Shown here: positions 23,072 through 30,385 of the stretch, piece after piece | Position numbering within the stretch: the stretch's first letter is position 1 | Layout: every line of letters begins with the position of its first letter | Source of the DNA: Ornithinimicrobium faecis | GTDB lineage: Bacteria; Actinomycetota; Actinomycetes; Actinomycetales; Dermatophilaceae | Length of the DNA stretch: 64,000 nt | Direction of reading: 5' to 3' | Assembly: GCF_023923225.1 (NCBI RefSeq) | Contig: NZ_CP099489.1 | Coordinates: 1,116,001 to 1,180,000, forward strand | Notes under the pieces: generated by a model | Told to the model about the DNA's origin: nothing | Seen by the model: only the letters and a program-made list of their open reading frames with translations | Database searches by the model: none | Position numbers and translations under genes: made by a program

Positions 23072-24864
23072 CCGTCGACGTCAGTTCCAACAGCCCGACG
23101 ACGGAGGCGACGAACGCTCCGAACACACCGGGCACGGGAACGACCGGGGCGCACCTGCTGGTGCGGCAGCTCGAGGACTATGGCGTGGAGTTCATCTTCG
23201 GACTCTGCGGCCACACCAACATCGCCTTCCTCGACGCCCTCGCCGAGAGCTCCATCGACTTCATCACCTTCCGGCACGAGCAGACGGCCGCGCACGCGGC
23301 CGACGGCTATGCCCGCGAGTCGGGCAAGCCCGGGGTCGTGCTGACCCACGTCGGGCCCGGCATGATGAACGCCGTGACCGGGGTGGCCAGCGCGGCCATG
23401 GATTCGGTGCCGCTCGTGGTGATCAGCGGTGACATTCCTTCCTACTATCTCGGTCGGCACCCGCACCAGGAGGTCAACCTCCACAACGACGGCGATCAGA
23501 GCGCGATCTACCGCCCCTTCGTGAAACGTGCCTGGACCGTTCACCGCGTCGAGGACCTCTCCCGATTCGTCGAGCGTGCCTTCTGGACCTCCACCACCGG
23601 GCGCCCGGGTGCCACGCTGGTGAGCGTCCCGATGGACATGTTCTCCCGGGAGGTGGCTGGCGACGTCCCCGCACTGCCTCCACCGCCGCCCGCGCAGGCC
23701 GTCCCGGAAGGGGTGGGTCGTCGCATCGCAGAGAACCTGGCCGCAGCAACCAACCCCGTCCTCTACATCGGTGGTGGGGTCAACTCAGCCGACGGCAGAG
23801 GCGCAGTGCTGTCGGTGGCTGAGCACCTCGACATACCGATCATCCACTCCCTCATGGCCAAGGGCGCCATCGCCGACAGCCACCCGCTGGTGGCCGGTAT
23901 GCCCGGGTTCTGGGGTGCGGAGCTGACCAACCAGCTCACCCGTGATGCGGACCTGGTCCTCGCCGTCGGCACCCGGTTCGCCGAGACCGACGCGAGCTCG
24001 TGGGACGGTGAGTCGACCTGGTCCTTCCCGCCGAGCCGACTGATCCAGATCGACCTCGACCCGGCCGAGATCGGGCGCAACTATCCCGTCGAGCTCGGGG
24101 TGGTGGCCGACGCGACGCAGACGCTCGCAGCCGTGGCGGCCGCCCTGACCGACGTCGCTCCCGACGGACGCGACCGTCCCGAGCTGCGGGCGCAGATCGC
24201 TGACAGCCGGGCCGAGGTGTTCTCCCGGATCACCAGTGCGGCTGACTCCGACCAGATGCCGTTGCGACCCCAGCGCATCCTGGCCGACCTGCGGGCTGCG
24301 GTCCCGGCCAACACGGTCCTGGTCACCGACGTCGGGTGGAACAAGAACGGCATCGCACAGTGCTATGAGTTGCCCGCGGAGGGACGTTTCATCACGCCGG
24401 GCGGCTCCTCCACGATGGGGTTCGGACCGGCTGCGGCCCTCGGCGTGCAGGTTGCGTCTCCGGACCGGCCGGTGGTTGCCCTGATCGGTGACGGCGGTCT
24501 GAGTGCACAGCTGGCGGCCCTGCCGACAGCGGCCGAGCGCGCCCTGCCGGTGATCTTCGTCGTGATGAACAACGCCTCCCACGGGACGATCTCGGATCTG
24601 CAGAGCTCGAGCTACGGCCGCAGCTATGGGTGCGATTTCCGTGACCGGGAGGGTCAGCCCTACTCACCCGACTTCGCAGCCCTGGGCATCTCCTGCGGGC
24701 TGGATGGCTATCGCGTCGAACAACCGGAGGACCTGCAGAAGCACCTAGAGAGCGCCCTGAAGAACCGCCGTCCGGCCGTGATCGACGTGCCGATGGTGAA
24801 CGAGCCGGTCCCCACCCCGGGGCACTGGAACATCAAGGACATCTACCGAGGCGACTTCGCCTGA
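23068..24864 (+). CDS. Thiamine diphosphate-dependent enzyme, acetolactate synthase/2-oxoacid decarboxylase family
   Basis: The 598-aa protein has the three-domain layout of the POX/AHAS family: an N-terminal Pyr domain with catalytic Glu in FRHEQTAAHAADGYAR, a central domain, and a C-terminal PP domain with the metal/ThDP motif GDGGLSAQL...NN. The first ~25 residues are Thr/Asn-rich and likely disordered. Members decarboxylate 2-oxoacids or ligate them, and this one cannot be assigned. Coupling to an aldehyde dehydrogenase suggests decarboxylation of a 2-oxoacid to an aldehyde that is then oxidised. A weak hairpin (about 24875-24896) separates it from the TRAP genes. Confidence 0.85.
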   Translation: MTVDVSSNSPTTEATNAPNTPGTGTTGAHLLVRQLEDYGVEFIFGLCGHTNIAFLDALAESSIDFITFRHEQTAAHAADGYARESGKPGVVLTHVGPGMMNAVTGVASAAMDSVPLVVISGDIPSYYLGRHPHQEVNLHNDGDQSAIYRPFVKRAWTVHRVEDLSRFVERAFWTSTTGRPGATLVSVPMDMFSREVAGDVPALPPPPPAQAVPEGVGRRIAENLAAATNPVLYIGGGVNSADGRGAVLSVAEHLDIPIIHSLMAKGAIADSHPLVAGMPGFWGAELTNQLTRDADLVLAVGTRFAETDASSWDGESTWSFPPSRLIQIDLDPAEIGRNYPVELGVVADATQTLAAVAAALTDVAPDGRDRPELRAQIADSRAEVFSRITSAADSDQMPLRPQRILADLRAAVPANTVLVTDVGWNKNGIAQCYELPAEGRFITPGGSSTMGFGPAAALGVQVASPDRPVVALIGDGGLSAQLAALPTAAERALPVIFVVMNNASHGTISDLQSSSYGRSYGCDFRDREGQPYSPDFAALGISCGLDGYRVEQPEDLQKHLESALKNRRPAVIDVPMVNEPVPTPGHWNIKDIYRGDFA

Positions 24865-24925
24865 ACCGCAGGGGGCGGGCTGACCTCAGCCCCGCCACCG
24901 ACCCACCCCACAAGGAGTGATCACA

Positions 24926-25963
24926 ATGAAGTGTTCCACGCACCTGCGCGGCATTGCCGGGCTCAGCATCGTGGCGCTGGCCCTGACGGCATGCTCGGGC
25001 GACAGCGAAGCCGGCGAGACATCCGGCGAGGCAGGAGGCGACGGAGGTGGCGGGGAGACCGTCACCCTGTCGCTCGCGCACAGTTATGCAACCAACCACC
25101 CGCACCAGACGTGCGGCGCCGAGCTCGTCAAGGAGCAGGTCGAGGGCGCCGACGTCGGCCTGGAGATCGAGATCTTCCCGGACAGCACCCTCGGGGGTCA
25201 CGCCGAGAGGTTCGCGTCCGTGGTCTCCGGCGACATCGACATTGACATCCAGGGGCCGTCCGAGATCTCCGCGACGTTCGAGCCGGTGGGTGTGCTCGAC
25301 GCGGCCTACGCCTTCGACGACGCGGACCACCTGTTCAGCTTCTTCGAGTCCGATGCGGGTGTTGAGCTGGGTGAGCAGATCATCGAGGGCAGCGGAGCGC
25401 GGATCCTCGCCCCGTGGTATTTCGGCATGCGGCACTTCACGTCGAACACGCCGCTCAACACCCCGGAAGACTTCGACGGCCTGCGGATGCGGTTCCCCGA
25501 CACCCCACAGTTCCTGCAGAACGCCGAGGCGCTCGGTGCATCCCCGACCTCCGTCGCGTTCGAGGAGGTCTACATCTCCCTGCAGCAGGGAGTCGTCGAT
25601 GGTCAGGAGAACCCGATCCCCACGATCGACTCGCTGGCCCTGCCCGAAGTCCAGTCCCACCTCAACCTCACCGGCCACATGGTTGGCATCCACATGATCG
25701 TGATGAACGAGGAGAAGTGGCAGTCCCTGGACGGTGACCAGCAGGAGACCCTGCAGTCCGTCTTCCAGGAGGTCCGCGACACCAACCGCGGCTGCATCGA
25801 GGACGCAGAGAACGAGCTGGTCGAGCAGTGGGAGGCCGAGGGCACGATGGAGATCGTCGAGCCGGACGTCGAGGCCTTCCGGACCAAGGCCGAGGAGTTC
25901 TTCACCAGTGAGCTCGACGGCGAGAAGCTCGAGCTCTACCAGACGATCCGCGACCAGGCCTGA
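24926..25963 (+). CDS. dctP: TRAP transporter solute-binding lipoprotein, DctP family
   Basis: The 345-aa protein begins with a lipoprotein signal (ALTACSGD) and a Gly/Glu-rich linker. It continues as a DctP-type TRAP receptor, with the conserved Arg region DGLRMRFPDTPQFLQNAEALG that binds a substrate carboxylate and VYISLQQGVVDGQENP. ATG 24926 follows AAGGAG (24912-24917). The TRAP system is Na+/H+-driven and usually imports organic acids, which fits the enzymes upstream. A strong hairpin after this gene would allow more receptor than permease. Confidence 0.92.
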   Translation: MKCSTHLRGIAGLSIVALALTACSGDSEAGETSGEAGGDGGGGETVTLSLAHSYATNHPHQTCGAELVKEQVEGADVGLEIEIFPDSTLGGHAERFASVVSGDIDIDIQGPSEISATFEPVGVLDAAYAFDDADHLFSFFESDAGVELGEQIIEGSGARILAPWYFGMRHFTSNTPLNTPEDFDGLRMRFPDTPQFLQNAEALGASPTSVAFEEVYISLQQGVVDGQENPIPTIDSLALPEVQSHLNLTGHMVGIHMIVMNEEKWQSLDGDQQETLQSVFQEVRDTNRGCIEDAENELVEQWEAEGTMEIVEPDVEAFRTKAEEFFTSELDGEKLELYQTIRDQA

Positions 25964-25968
25964 CCACT

Positions 25969-26011
25969 CTCCCGCCGCGGGAGGGTCCCTGAGACCCTCC
26001 TGCGGCGGGAG
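25969..26011 (+). terminator. Attenuating terminator between dctP and dctQ
   Basis: The arms 25969-25987 and 25993-26011 pair at 18 of 19 positions with loop CCTGA, followed by CGAGTTTG. It probably reduces readthrough into the permease genes. Confidence 0.65.
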
Positions 26012-26049
26012 CGAGTTTGCCCCCGACACTCAACCGTGAGGAGCGATGA

Positions 26050-26595
26050 ATGACCGCACCTACCCCTACGGCTTCCGGCGCGCGCACCCTGCCGCGCAGG
26101 TTGGTCCGCGTCCTTGACCTCGCAGAGCAGACCGTCGGTGCCATCTGCCTCGGTGTGATCCTGGTGCTGGTCTCGATCCAGGTCGTCCAGCGGGTCACCA
26201 CGGGGGGCAGTTGGGTGTGGTCAGGGGAGTTTGCCAAGTACGCCATGGTCTGGTTGACCTTCATCCTGGCCGCCCATCTGCTGCGCACCGACGGGCACCT
26301 CAAGGTCGACGTCATCGAGCAGTGGTTGACACCCCGGGGCGAGCGCATCATGACCCGGATCACTGACGGCCTCATCGCCGTCTCCTGCTGGGGGCTCGTG
26401 TGGGCAGGGTGGGGCCTGCTCACGGCACCCTTCCTGGGCTCGGCGCCAGCTTCCGGCGTGCCCCTGGTGATCGTGTATGCCGGGCCGGTGGTCGGGCTGG
26501 TCCTGATCGCACTCACAGCCACCTGGTTCGCCATCGTCGGGCGCTCGCCAGAGGATCAGTCCGATGAACAGCAGCTTCCAGAAGGAGTTCTCTAG
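26050..26595 (+). CDS. dctQ: TRAP transporter small permease, DctQ family
   Basis: The 181-aa protein has four predicted membrane helices, for example AICLGVILVLVSIQVVQRV and the C-terminal GLVLIALTATWFAIVG, and the family segment GEFAKYAMVWLTFILAAHLLRTDGHLKVD (quoted in parts: GEFAKYAMVWLTF and LRTDGHLKVD). It is the small membrane subunit that pairs with DctM. The ATG has GAGGAG upstream, and it lies 2 nt from dctM. Confidence 0.92.
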   Translation: MTAPTPTASGARTLPRRLVRVLDLAEQTVGAICLGVILVLVSIQVVQRVTTGGSWVWSGEFAKYAMVWLTFILAAHLLRTDGHLKVDVIEQWLTPRGERIMTRITDGLIAVSCWGLVWAGWGLLTAPFLGSAPASGVPLVIVYAGPVVGLVLIALTATWFAIVGRSPEDQSDEQQLPEGVL

Positions 26596-26597
26596 AG

Positions 26598-27860
26598 ATG
26601 GCCATGATCCTTCTCGCGGTGGCCGTGGTGGTCCTGCTGTTGCTCCGGGTGCCGGTTGCCTTCGCGATCCTCGGACCCTCCGTGGTCTATCTCGTGACGA
26701 CCGGGTCCTCCCTGGAGCTCGGTCTGCGCACGGCGATCAACGGCGTGGACAGCTGGCCCCTGTTGGCCGTCCCGCTCTTCGTCCTGCTCGGCGTGATCGC
26801 CAACCACGCCGGCATCGCGGACCGGCTCTTTGACTTTGCACTGGCTCTGCTCGGCCGGGTGCGCGGCGGACTGGCCTACGTCAACATCGGTTCCAGTGTC
26901 GGGTTCTCCTGGATGAGTGGCTCGGCCCTGGCGGACGCGGCCGGACTCGGCTCGGTCCAGGTTCCAGCGATGCAGAGGGAGGGCTACCCAGCACGGTTCG
27001 CAGTGGGGCTCACCGGCGCCTCGAGCCTCATCTCGCCCGTCATGCCACCGAGCATTCCCGCGGTCGTCTTCGCGTCGGTCGCGGGTGTCTCCACCGGGGC
27101 CCTGTTTGCGGCGTCGGTCCTGCCCGCTTTCCTCATCGCTCTCGGTCTGGTGATCTACGTCTGGTTCTGGGCGCGTCGCCAGACCTTCCTGAAGACCCAG
27201 GCCTTCCGCTGGCAGGTCGTGCTCGCGACCGGCAAGCGAGCCGTGGCCGGTCTGCTGACACCGGTCCTGGTCATCGGCGGCATCCTGGGTGGCTTCTTCA
27301 CGCCGACTGAGGCGGCTGCTGCTGGCTGTGTCTACATGTTGGTCCTCGGGTTCGGCTATCGCACGCTCAGGGTCCGTGACCTAGCGCCGGTGCTGCGCAA
27401 CGCGGCCGTGACCTCGGCAGCCATCATGGTGATCATCGGAGCCACCTCCCTGCTCGGATGGATCCTGGCCAAGGAGCAGGTCCCGAGTGCGATCGCCCAG
27501 TGGATGACCGGGCTCACGGACAGTCCGACGGTCTTCCTGCTCCTGGCGGTGGGCCTGCTGATCGTGCTCGGCGCGATCATGGAGCCGACGTCGGCCCTGG
27601 TGCTGAGCGTTCCCATCCTGTTGCCGGTCGCCAAGACCTTCGGGATCGACCCCATCCACTTTGGCGTGATCGTGGTCCTCACGCTGATGATCGGTCTGCT
27701 GACACCGCCAGTGGGTCCGGTCGCCTTCGTGCTGAGCTCGGTCACCAAGATCCCCGTGCGTGAGGTGTTCCGGGGGTTGCTCCCCTTCATGGTGCCACTG
27801 GTCAGCGTCGTGATCCTGCTGGTGTTCTTCCCCGGCCTGATCTGGACTCCTGAGTTGTAG
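26598..27860 (+). CDS. dctM: TRAP transporter large permease, DctM family
   Basis: The 420-aa integral membrane protein is the transport subunit of the TRAP system, with about twelve helices. Conserved features are AVPLFVLLGVIANHAGIADRLF-type text near residue 55 (PLFVLLGVIANHAGI), SSVGFSWMSGSALADAAGLG, MPPSIPAVVFA and a C-terminal GLLTPPVGPV. AAGGAG lies about 10 nt before the ATG, inside the dctQ end. It closes the ALDH-TPP-TRAP operon. Confidence 0.94.
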   Translation: MAMILLAVAVVVLLLLRVPVAFAILGPSVVYLVTTGSSLELGLRTAINGVDSWPLLAVPLFVLLGVIANHAGIADRLFDFALALLGRVRGGLAYVNIGSSVGFSWMSGSALADAAGLGSVQVPAMQREGYPARFAVGLTGASSLISPVMPPSIPAVVFASVAGVSTGALFAASVLPAFLIALGLVIYVWFWARRQTFLKTQAFRWQVVLATGKRAVAGLLTPVLVIGGILGGFFTPTEAAAAGCVYMLVLGFGYRTLRVRDLAPVLRNAAVTSAAIMVIIGATSLLGWILAKEQVPSAIAQWMTGLTDSPTVFLLLAVGLLIVLGAIMEPTSALVLSVPILLPVAKTFGIDPIHFGVIVVLTLMIGLLTPPVGPVAFVLSSVTKIPVREVFRGLLPFMVPLVSVVILLVFFPGLIWTPEL

Positions 27861-27898
27861 GTCTGCGCGACCGGCCAACTCGATCCTTGAGTGGCGCT

Positions 27899-27972
27899 GC
27901 GCTCGGTGGACCTTTGTCTCAGGCGCTGGCGCGCTCGGTGGGTCCGTTTCTCAGGCGCTGGCGCGCTCCGTC
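27899..27972. repeat. 32-bp repeat, core GCGCTCGGTGG, 2.3 copies
   Basis: The core GCGCTCGG occurs at 27899 and 27931, with GCGCTCCG at 27963, a period of 32 bp. The linking text resembles CCGTTTCTCAGGCGCTGG. It lies between dctM and the convergent CoA-binding gene and shares core and period with repeats at 31279 and 58894. Confidence 0.75.
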
Positions 27973-28423
27973 AGAAGCCGTTGGGGGTGGAGTATTCGAT
28001 CTTGGGGCAGGTGTCCATCACGACGCTGAGCCCGGCGTCCTTGGCCCGCTGGGCGGCGTCCTCGTCGATCACGCCGAGCTGGAGCCACAGGGCGGTGATG
28101 CCCAGGCGCTCGGCCTGCTCGATCGCCTCGTCGACGACGGCGCCGACGCGCTGGGAGTTCACGAAGCAGTCGACCACGTCGACGGTCGTGCCGTCGGGGA
28201 TGTCGGACAGCGAGGCGTAGGCCTTCTCGCCGAGCGTGGCCTCAGCGCGCGGGTGCACCGGGATGACGCGGTGGCCGAGTGTCTCCTGCAGGAACCTGGC
28301 GACGCCGTAGGCAGTGCGGGAGGTATTGGCCGACAACCCCACCACCGCCCAGGTTGCCGACGTGTGCAGCAGCCGGGTGATGACGCTGTCGTCGTTGCGG
28401 TGCAGTCGACGTGTCTCGGTCAT
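27971..28423 (-). CDS. CoA-binding domain protein (YccU/succinyl-CoA-synthetase-alpha-like)
   Basis: The 150-aa protein is a single Rossmann CoA-binding domain. Features are WAVVGLSANTSRTAYGVARF, VIPVHPR, VDVVDCFVNSQRVGAVVDEA and ALWLQLGV, and the family's C-terminal cysteine lies in MDTCPKIEY. These small proteins bind CoA, but their function is unknown. ATG 28423 is preferred over longer extensions, which would run into the divergent F420-type gene. Confidence 0.88.
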   Translation of the reverse strand: MTETRRLHRNDDSVITRLLHTSATWAVVGLSANTSRTAYGVARFLQETLGHRVIPVHPRAEATLGEKAYASLSDIPDGTTVDVVDCFVNSQRVGAVVDEAIEQAERLGITALWLQLGVIDEDAAQRAKDAGLSVVMDTCPKIEYSTPNGF

Positions 28424-28504
28424 ACCCCCAGTATCGCGCGTCAGGCCAGCCAATGCACACGCCCCGGGTGGGCACCGACGAAACCACCGGCATACGTTGG
28501 GTCC

Positions 28505-29524
28505 ATGCGCTTCGGAATCTTTGTGCCCCAGGGCTGGCGGATGGACCTGCACGGAATCGAGCCGGCCGACCAGTGGCAGACGATGCGGGACCTCGCGGTC
28601 CGCGCGGACGAGCACCCCGAGTGGGAGTCGCTCTGGGTCTATGACCACTTCCACACCACGCCAGAGCCCTCGCAGGACCCGTGCCATGAGGCCTGGACCC
28701 TCATGGCAGCCATCGGAGCTGTCACTTCGCGCGTGCGCCTCGGGCAGATGTGCACGTGCATGAGCTATCGCAACCCGGCCTATCTGGCCAAGGTTGCCGC
28801 GACGGTCGACATCGTCAGTGGTGGCCGCACAGAGATGGGCATCGGGGCGGGCTGGTATGAGCACGAGTGGCGTGCCTACGGCTACGGCTTCCCGCGGGCG
28901 GGTGAGCGCCTGGCGCGGCTGCGTGAGGGCGTCGAGATCTTCCGGCAGGCCTGGACGACGGGCTCGGCCACCCTCGACGGAGAGCACTATCAGGTCGACG
29001 GTGCCCTGGTGCACCCGCGACCGCTGCAGGGCACCAGCCTGCCGGGCTCGGAGGCCAACGGGATCCCGATGTGGATCGCCGGTGGTGGCGAGAAGAAGAC
29101 GCTGCGCATCGCCGCGGAGTATGCCGACTACACCAACTTCTCCGGTGACCTCGAGGGCTTCACGCACAAGTCCGAGGTGCTCGCCGGCCACTGCAAGGAC
29201 ATCGGTCGCGACGTCGACAGCATCGTGCGCAGCTCCAACTACAACACCGCCATCGGTCGGGACGAGGCCGAGGTCGAGGAGCGTCTGGCCTGGCTGCGCA
29301 ACCACCTGATCATCACCGGGCAGTCTGAGGACAAGGCCGACGCCGCCGTGGCAAGCATGCGCAAGCAGCCTGCTGTCGGCACCCCGGAGCAGATCGTGGA
29401 GAAGATGGGCACCCTGCGTGATGCGGGCCTGGGCTACTCCATCCACTACTTCGCCGAAGCGGCCTGGGACACCTCCGGTATCGAGCTCTTCGAGTCCGAG
29501 GTCATCCCCGCACTCGCCGGGTGA
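28505..29524 (+). CDS. LLM-class F420-dependent oxidoreductase
   Basis: The 339-aa TIM-barrel luciferase-like protein begins MRFGIFVPQGW. It has the family segments VYDHFHTTP, GQMCTCMSYRNPAYLAK, IVSGGRTEMGIGAGWYEHEW and MWIAGGGEKKTLRIAAEYAD, which resemble actinobacterial F420-dependent enzymes rather than FMN ones. The substrate is unknown. A -10-like TACGTT ends 6 nt before the ATG and no Shine-Dalgarno is visible, so it may be leaderless. Confidence 0.87.
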   Translation: MRFGIFVPQGWRMDLHGIEPADQWQTMRDLAVRADEHPEWESLWVYDHFHTTPEPSQDPCHEAWTLMAAIGAVTSRVRLGQMCTCMSYRNPAYLAKVAATVDIVSGGRTEMGIGAGWYEHEWRAYGYGFPRAGERLARLREGVEIFRQAWTTGSATLDGEHYQVDGALVHPRPLQGTSLPGSEANGIPMWIAGGGEKKTLRIAAEYADYTNFSGDLEGFTHKSEVLAGHCKDIGRDVDSIVRSSNYNTAIGRDEAEVEERLAWLRNHLIITGQSEDKADAAVASMRKQPAVGTPEQIVEKMGTLRDAGLGYSIHYFAEAAWDTSGIELFESEVIPALAG

Positions 29525-29560
29525 GCTGGGCTGGCCTCAGCCGCAGCCGCAGCCGCAGCC

Positions 29561-30385
29561 TCAGCGGTGCAGGGGCCAGGTGGCGCCAGCGGTGAAGACC
29601 GCCCACACCAGGACCGCGGTGACGGCCATCACCGCGACGTCGAGGACACCGACCCGCAGATAGGCCAGGCGGATCCGTCGCCCGTCGGGGTGCTGCGTGG
29701 CATAGGTGAACCCGCGCGTCTCCAGGGCCTCGACGGTGGTGCGCACCGAGGCGGCGGTGTTGAGCATGATCGGATAGAACGCCCGCACCGCCATGCTCAC
29801 CCAGTGCACCACCACCCGCCAGCCCAGGATGCCCGGGTGCTGGGGCGGCGCGGACCGCAGGCGGTAGCCGTCGAAGACGGTGGTGTACTCCTCCACCAGG
29901 ATCGGCAGCATCCGGTAGCCATAGGAGACGCCGAAGCACAGCAGCGCCGGCGCCCGCAGCGAGAGCAGCGCGTCGGAGAGCTTCTCCGGGTCGAGGGAGA
30001 CGAAGGCCGCCATGCTCGCCATCGACACGGCGCCGAGTTTGAGGTTGAGGGTCATCAGCGCGGCCAGGGTGTCCAGGTTGCCACCGAACAGCAGGGCCGC
30101 GGCGAAGGTGTAGATCACATCGAAGCCGAGCCCGATCACGAACAGGCCCAGGATGAGGGGCCCGACGCGCGCCAGGATGACCGCGACGATGCCGAGCAGG
30201 AAGAGCCCGGCGAGCACCGTGATGTTGTGGGTCAGCCACGGCACGACGGCCAGCACGGCATACCAGAACAGGACGATGCGTGGATCCATCCTGGAGAACA
30301 GTCCGCCACGGGTGCTGTAGGCCGTGCGGAGCAGCTCGAGCTTGATCCACTCGACGGACAGCACGTCACGCTGCTGGCGGGCCAT
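29561..30385 (-). CDS. ECF transporter transmembrane T component
   Basis: The 274-aa protein is an EcfT-type subunit with about five membrane helices near the N-terminus (IVLFWYAVLAVVPWLTHNI, VLAGLFLLGIVAVILARV) and a C-terminal one. The cytoplasmic coupling region with paired Ala-Arg-type helices is represented by ALETRGFTYA. The ATG shares one nucleotide with the ATPase stop (TGATG). It is the last gene of the operon HAD-S-AA'-T. Confidence 0.88.
   Translation of the reverse strand: MARQQRDVLSVEWIKLELLRTAYSTRGGLFSRMDPRIVLFWYAVLAVVPWLTHNITVLAGLFLLGIVAVILARVGPLILGLFVIGLGFDVIYTFAAALLFGGNLDTLAALMTLNLKLGAVSMASMAAFVSLDPEKLSDALLSLRAPALLCFGVSYGYRMLPILVEEYTTVFDGYRLRSAPPQHPGILGWRVVVHWVSMAVRAFYPIMLNTAASVRTTVEALETRGFTYATQHPDGRRIRLAYLRVGVLDVAVMAVTAVLVWAVFTAGATWPLHR

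Noticed and set aside
29536..29560. Trinucleotide-like GCAGCC repeat after the F420-type gene
   Set aside because: It is only about four short units in a small gap and is likely chance in GC-rich DNA.
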